Assembly (NCBI GenBank): GCA_030068145.1
Contig: JAPJBO010000231.1
Coordinates: 62,001 to 126,000 of the forward strand
Direction: 5' to 3'
DNA length: 64,000 nt
Source of the DNA: Diplonema papillatum
Lineage: Eukaryota > Euglenozoa > Diplonemea > Diplonemida > Diplonemidae
In this document: one piece after another, positions 62,418 through 64,000 of the stretch
Layout of the letters: every line of letters starts with the position of its first letter
Position numbering within the stretch: position 1 is the first letter of the stretch
Position numbers and translations under genes: made by a program
Notes under the pieces: model-generated
Databases searched by the model: none
What the model saw: the letters and a program-made list of their open reading frames with translations, nothing else
Told to the model about the DNA's origin: nothing

Positions 62418-62858
62418 CTAGAACACTGCGCGGCACAACCCGCAGTGTCCCATCCGTCTGCCCCTTTGCTTTGGTAGAGTGCAAACGCAAAAATGTAGAG
62501 TGAAAACTAAGTGGATCGAGGTTGGCTGACACTGAAGAGTGGAGCTGCTTATGTTGCGTAGGTCGGCTGAGTCAGGATAGTGGCGGAGGTGGGTGTCGTC
62601 GTTTATCGTCAGGACGTGGTCTGATGTAGCTGTTTCGTCACACCCGGGCACTTTACATTTGACCTTCGTACCGTAGGGCATGATGCCTCGGCGTACGATG
62701 GCCTGCAACAAGTCAGTTGTGCCATGTAACTTTCGTAGTTTTGTGAAAGTCTGTGCGCGCATACAGCTCGGTGGCGTTACTTCTGATAGACGTTTCCGCA
62801 CCTCGTGGTCGCGTAAACGCTCGGCACAGCGCCGAATGAAGCGCCCGGATTCTTCCAT
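62418..62858 (-). pseudogene. Possible LINE reverse-transcriptase C-terminal remnant
   Basis: The minus frame encodes RRCAERLRDHEVRKRLSEVT, LRKLHGTTDLLQAIVRRGIM and KCKVPGCDETATSDHVLTIN followed by DDTHLRHYP. The C-x5-C...H...H knuckle after a basic helical region is what one finds at the end of many non-LTR retrotransposon ORF2 proteins. No polymerase motif is present. It may be a 5'-truncated insertion. A host zinc-finger exon is the alternative. Confidence 0.35.
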
Positions 62859-62898
62859 CTGTGCTTACCTGTCGTCCTCCGGACCGTTTGACATGGAT

Positions 62899-63048
62899 TT
62901 TTTTTTTTTTTTTGTATAAGCACCTGCTTTGTAGGAAATACTTGAGGAGGCTGCCAGCTGCAAAAGATCAAAGGAGGTAAATGTGCTGTAGCCCACACGA
63001 AACACAGGTGAATCTGGGTTTAGTGGCGGGCGTAAGCGTTCAACAAAA
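62899..63048 (+). repeat. Introner left half, directly before an exon
   Basis: The T-run and GTATAAGCACCTGCTTTGTA, GAGGAGGCTGCCAGCTGCAA, GGAGGTAAATGTGCTGTAGC, AAACACAGGTGAATCTGGGT and GGGCGTAAGCGTTCAACAAA run straight into ATG 63049. The matching right half begins at 63605 with the same GCGTAAGCGTTCAACAAAAA. Confidence 0.9.
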
Positions 63049-63604
63049 ATGCCGAAGCAACTCGACAGGTCGGGCGCGGTGAGTTGGGTGAAGAGGGTGG
63101 TCGGGACTGATGTCCCGTCCCTTCTTTCATTCACCGCAAACAACCGCCGACTCGCGGCGGTACTCAAGGTCGCGCGCGACGTCGAGGGGACCGCGGAGGC
63201 GGGGCTGAGGCGCCTTCTGGGCGCCTTGGGGTACACGGACGAGGAGGCCCCCCCCGAAGGCGTGGCCCAGTGGGTCCTCGCGTGGCTGGCGGTCGCGTCG
63301 GCTCCGTCCGCCACCGCGGACGAGTTCGCGGACCTGCTCCGCTCGTCTCCGAAGGCCACGCCCCCGCCGCAGACGCCGGGGCACATGCCGCTCCCCGCGA
63401 CCGTTTCTCCCGCTGACGACTCGACCACCGCTGCATTGTTCGGCCCATCTCCCCCAGCCGCGCGACGTGTCTCTTTCGCCGAGAGCGACGATCCCCTCAG
63501 CCCAGATGACGACGATCTGAGGGAATGCAACTCCGCCGGGGGCGGCCGGGACGACCACGCGTCGGACATAGGCCGGCTGCAGCGTCAGATCGACCGCCTC
63601 GCGC
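63049..63604 (+). CDS. Exon of an unknown protein lodged within an introner
   Basis: 185 codons, GC-rich. KQLDRSGAVSWVKRVVGTDV and LRRLLGALGYTDEEAPPEGV, then QWVLAWLAVASAPSATADEF, form a helical N-terminal domain. A Pro/Thr linker and an acidic SFAESDDPLSPDDDDLRECN stretch follow. The end (DIGRLQRQIDRLA) starts a likely coiled coil. The frame then meets GCGC|GTAAGCGTTC, a good donor supplied by the introner's right half, so the protein probably continues in an exon beyond the window or beyond 63703. The ATG sits at the very end of the left half-introner (CAACAAAA-ATG), so an earlier exon may exist instead. No family is recognised. Confidence 0.55.
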
Positions 63605-63703
63605 GTAAGCGTTCAACAAAAAAGACCCATTTTGTAGTTGTATTGTTTCTCCCCCTCTAGCCTCCTTCGAAGTAAGCACAAGGCAGCCCCTCGAGTATTT
63701 TTC
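63605..63703 (+). repeat. Introner right half, directly after the exon
   Basis: GTAAGCGTTCAACAAAAAAG, ACCCATTTTGTAGTTGTATT and GTTTCTCCCCCTCTAG form a complete mini-intron with donor, pyrimidine tract and TAG acceptor. CCTCCTTCGAAGTAAGCACA and CCCCTCGAGTATTTTT close the element. Confidence 0.9.
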
Positions 63704-64000
63704 AACCCCGCCTAAGCAGGGAAGTAGCTTGGGCTCTGGGCCCCACGTAAAATCCTACCAAATGTTGTACAGAGCGCTTTTCAGGGTCCTCGGGGCACTT
63801 TGTGTGTGTGGAGCTCAGACTGACACTGTGTTGGGGGGTGTTCGGACAAAATGCGGCGCGTGCAGGTGGGTTTTGCTCATGGAAGGTAGCAACACAGCAA
63901 GAATTGCTAACCGCTTTGTAGCCCACAGAGACTGTGGCAACTTTGATGTGAGCTAACTTATAGTTGTCGCTACTGTCCACCACAGAGGCTGTCCTTCGGG
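63704..64000. other. Window end, no gene seen
   Basis: Short frames only. No motif or repeat was recognised. Confidence 0.4.

Overview
The window is eukaryotic nuclear DNA from a protist. GC-rich coding islands sit in repeat-riddled intergenic DNA of more even composition. Most genes are intronless or have few introns, and introns that can be modelled use GT-AG ends. Recognisable proteins are eukaryotic: V-ATPase subunit G, a MOB1-type kinase activator, a stefin-like cystatin, a BART-domain protein, and a poly(A)-polymerase/TUTase-like nucleotidyltransferase. There is also a LINE with an OTU-protease plus endonuclease and stretches of cytosolic-type LSU rRNA. An alveolate, perhaps a dinoflagellate relative, would fit the LINE type, the introner-like repeats and the protein style. 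That is inference, and no marker here is decisive.

Layout: 1-6.2 kb has a 12-copy 49-bp satellite, a partly duplicated exon, a basic SAP-like protein, and a cluster of degenerate V-ATPase G copies ending in the intact gene. 6.2-13.9 kb is mostly non-coding apart from one Ala/Pro/Lys-rich terminal exon. 13.9-16.9 kb is a multi-exon gene whose introns hold an introner-like family. 17-19.2 kb is a nested stack of DNA transposons. 19.5-23.7 kb is a 4.2-kb DNA transposon with near-identical terminal inverted repeats and three minus-strand ORFs. 24.6-25.7 kb contains LSU rRNA segments in the wrong order. 28-31.4 kb carries a secreted, probably GPI-anchored protein and the BART protein. 31.5-40.5 kb is repeat-rich, including about 500 bp of (TAC)n. 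40.7 kb is the stefin. 43.2-47.8 kb holds a tandem gene pair (one copy broken by introners) and a PDZ-ended neighbour. 48.8-57.3 kb has a small acidic protein, the LINE fragment, MOB1 and a two-domain protein with a Cys-rich tail. 60-62.2 kb is the nucleotidyltransferase, and 63.0-63.6 kb is an exon lodged inside an introner copy.

The most striking feature is repeat families tied to gene structure. An introner-like element of about 210-270 bp, present in about a dozen full or partial copies, carries usable splice signals. It flanks or interrupts exons in at least three genes. Separately, a promoter/leader-like module around a TTTAAA core recurs upstream of several unrelated ORFs. All family assignments rest on reading motifs by eye; no database search was possible.
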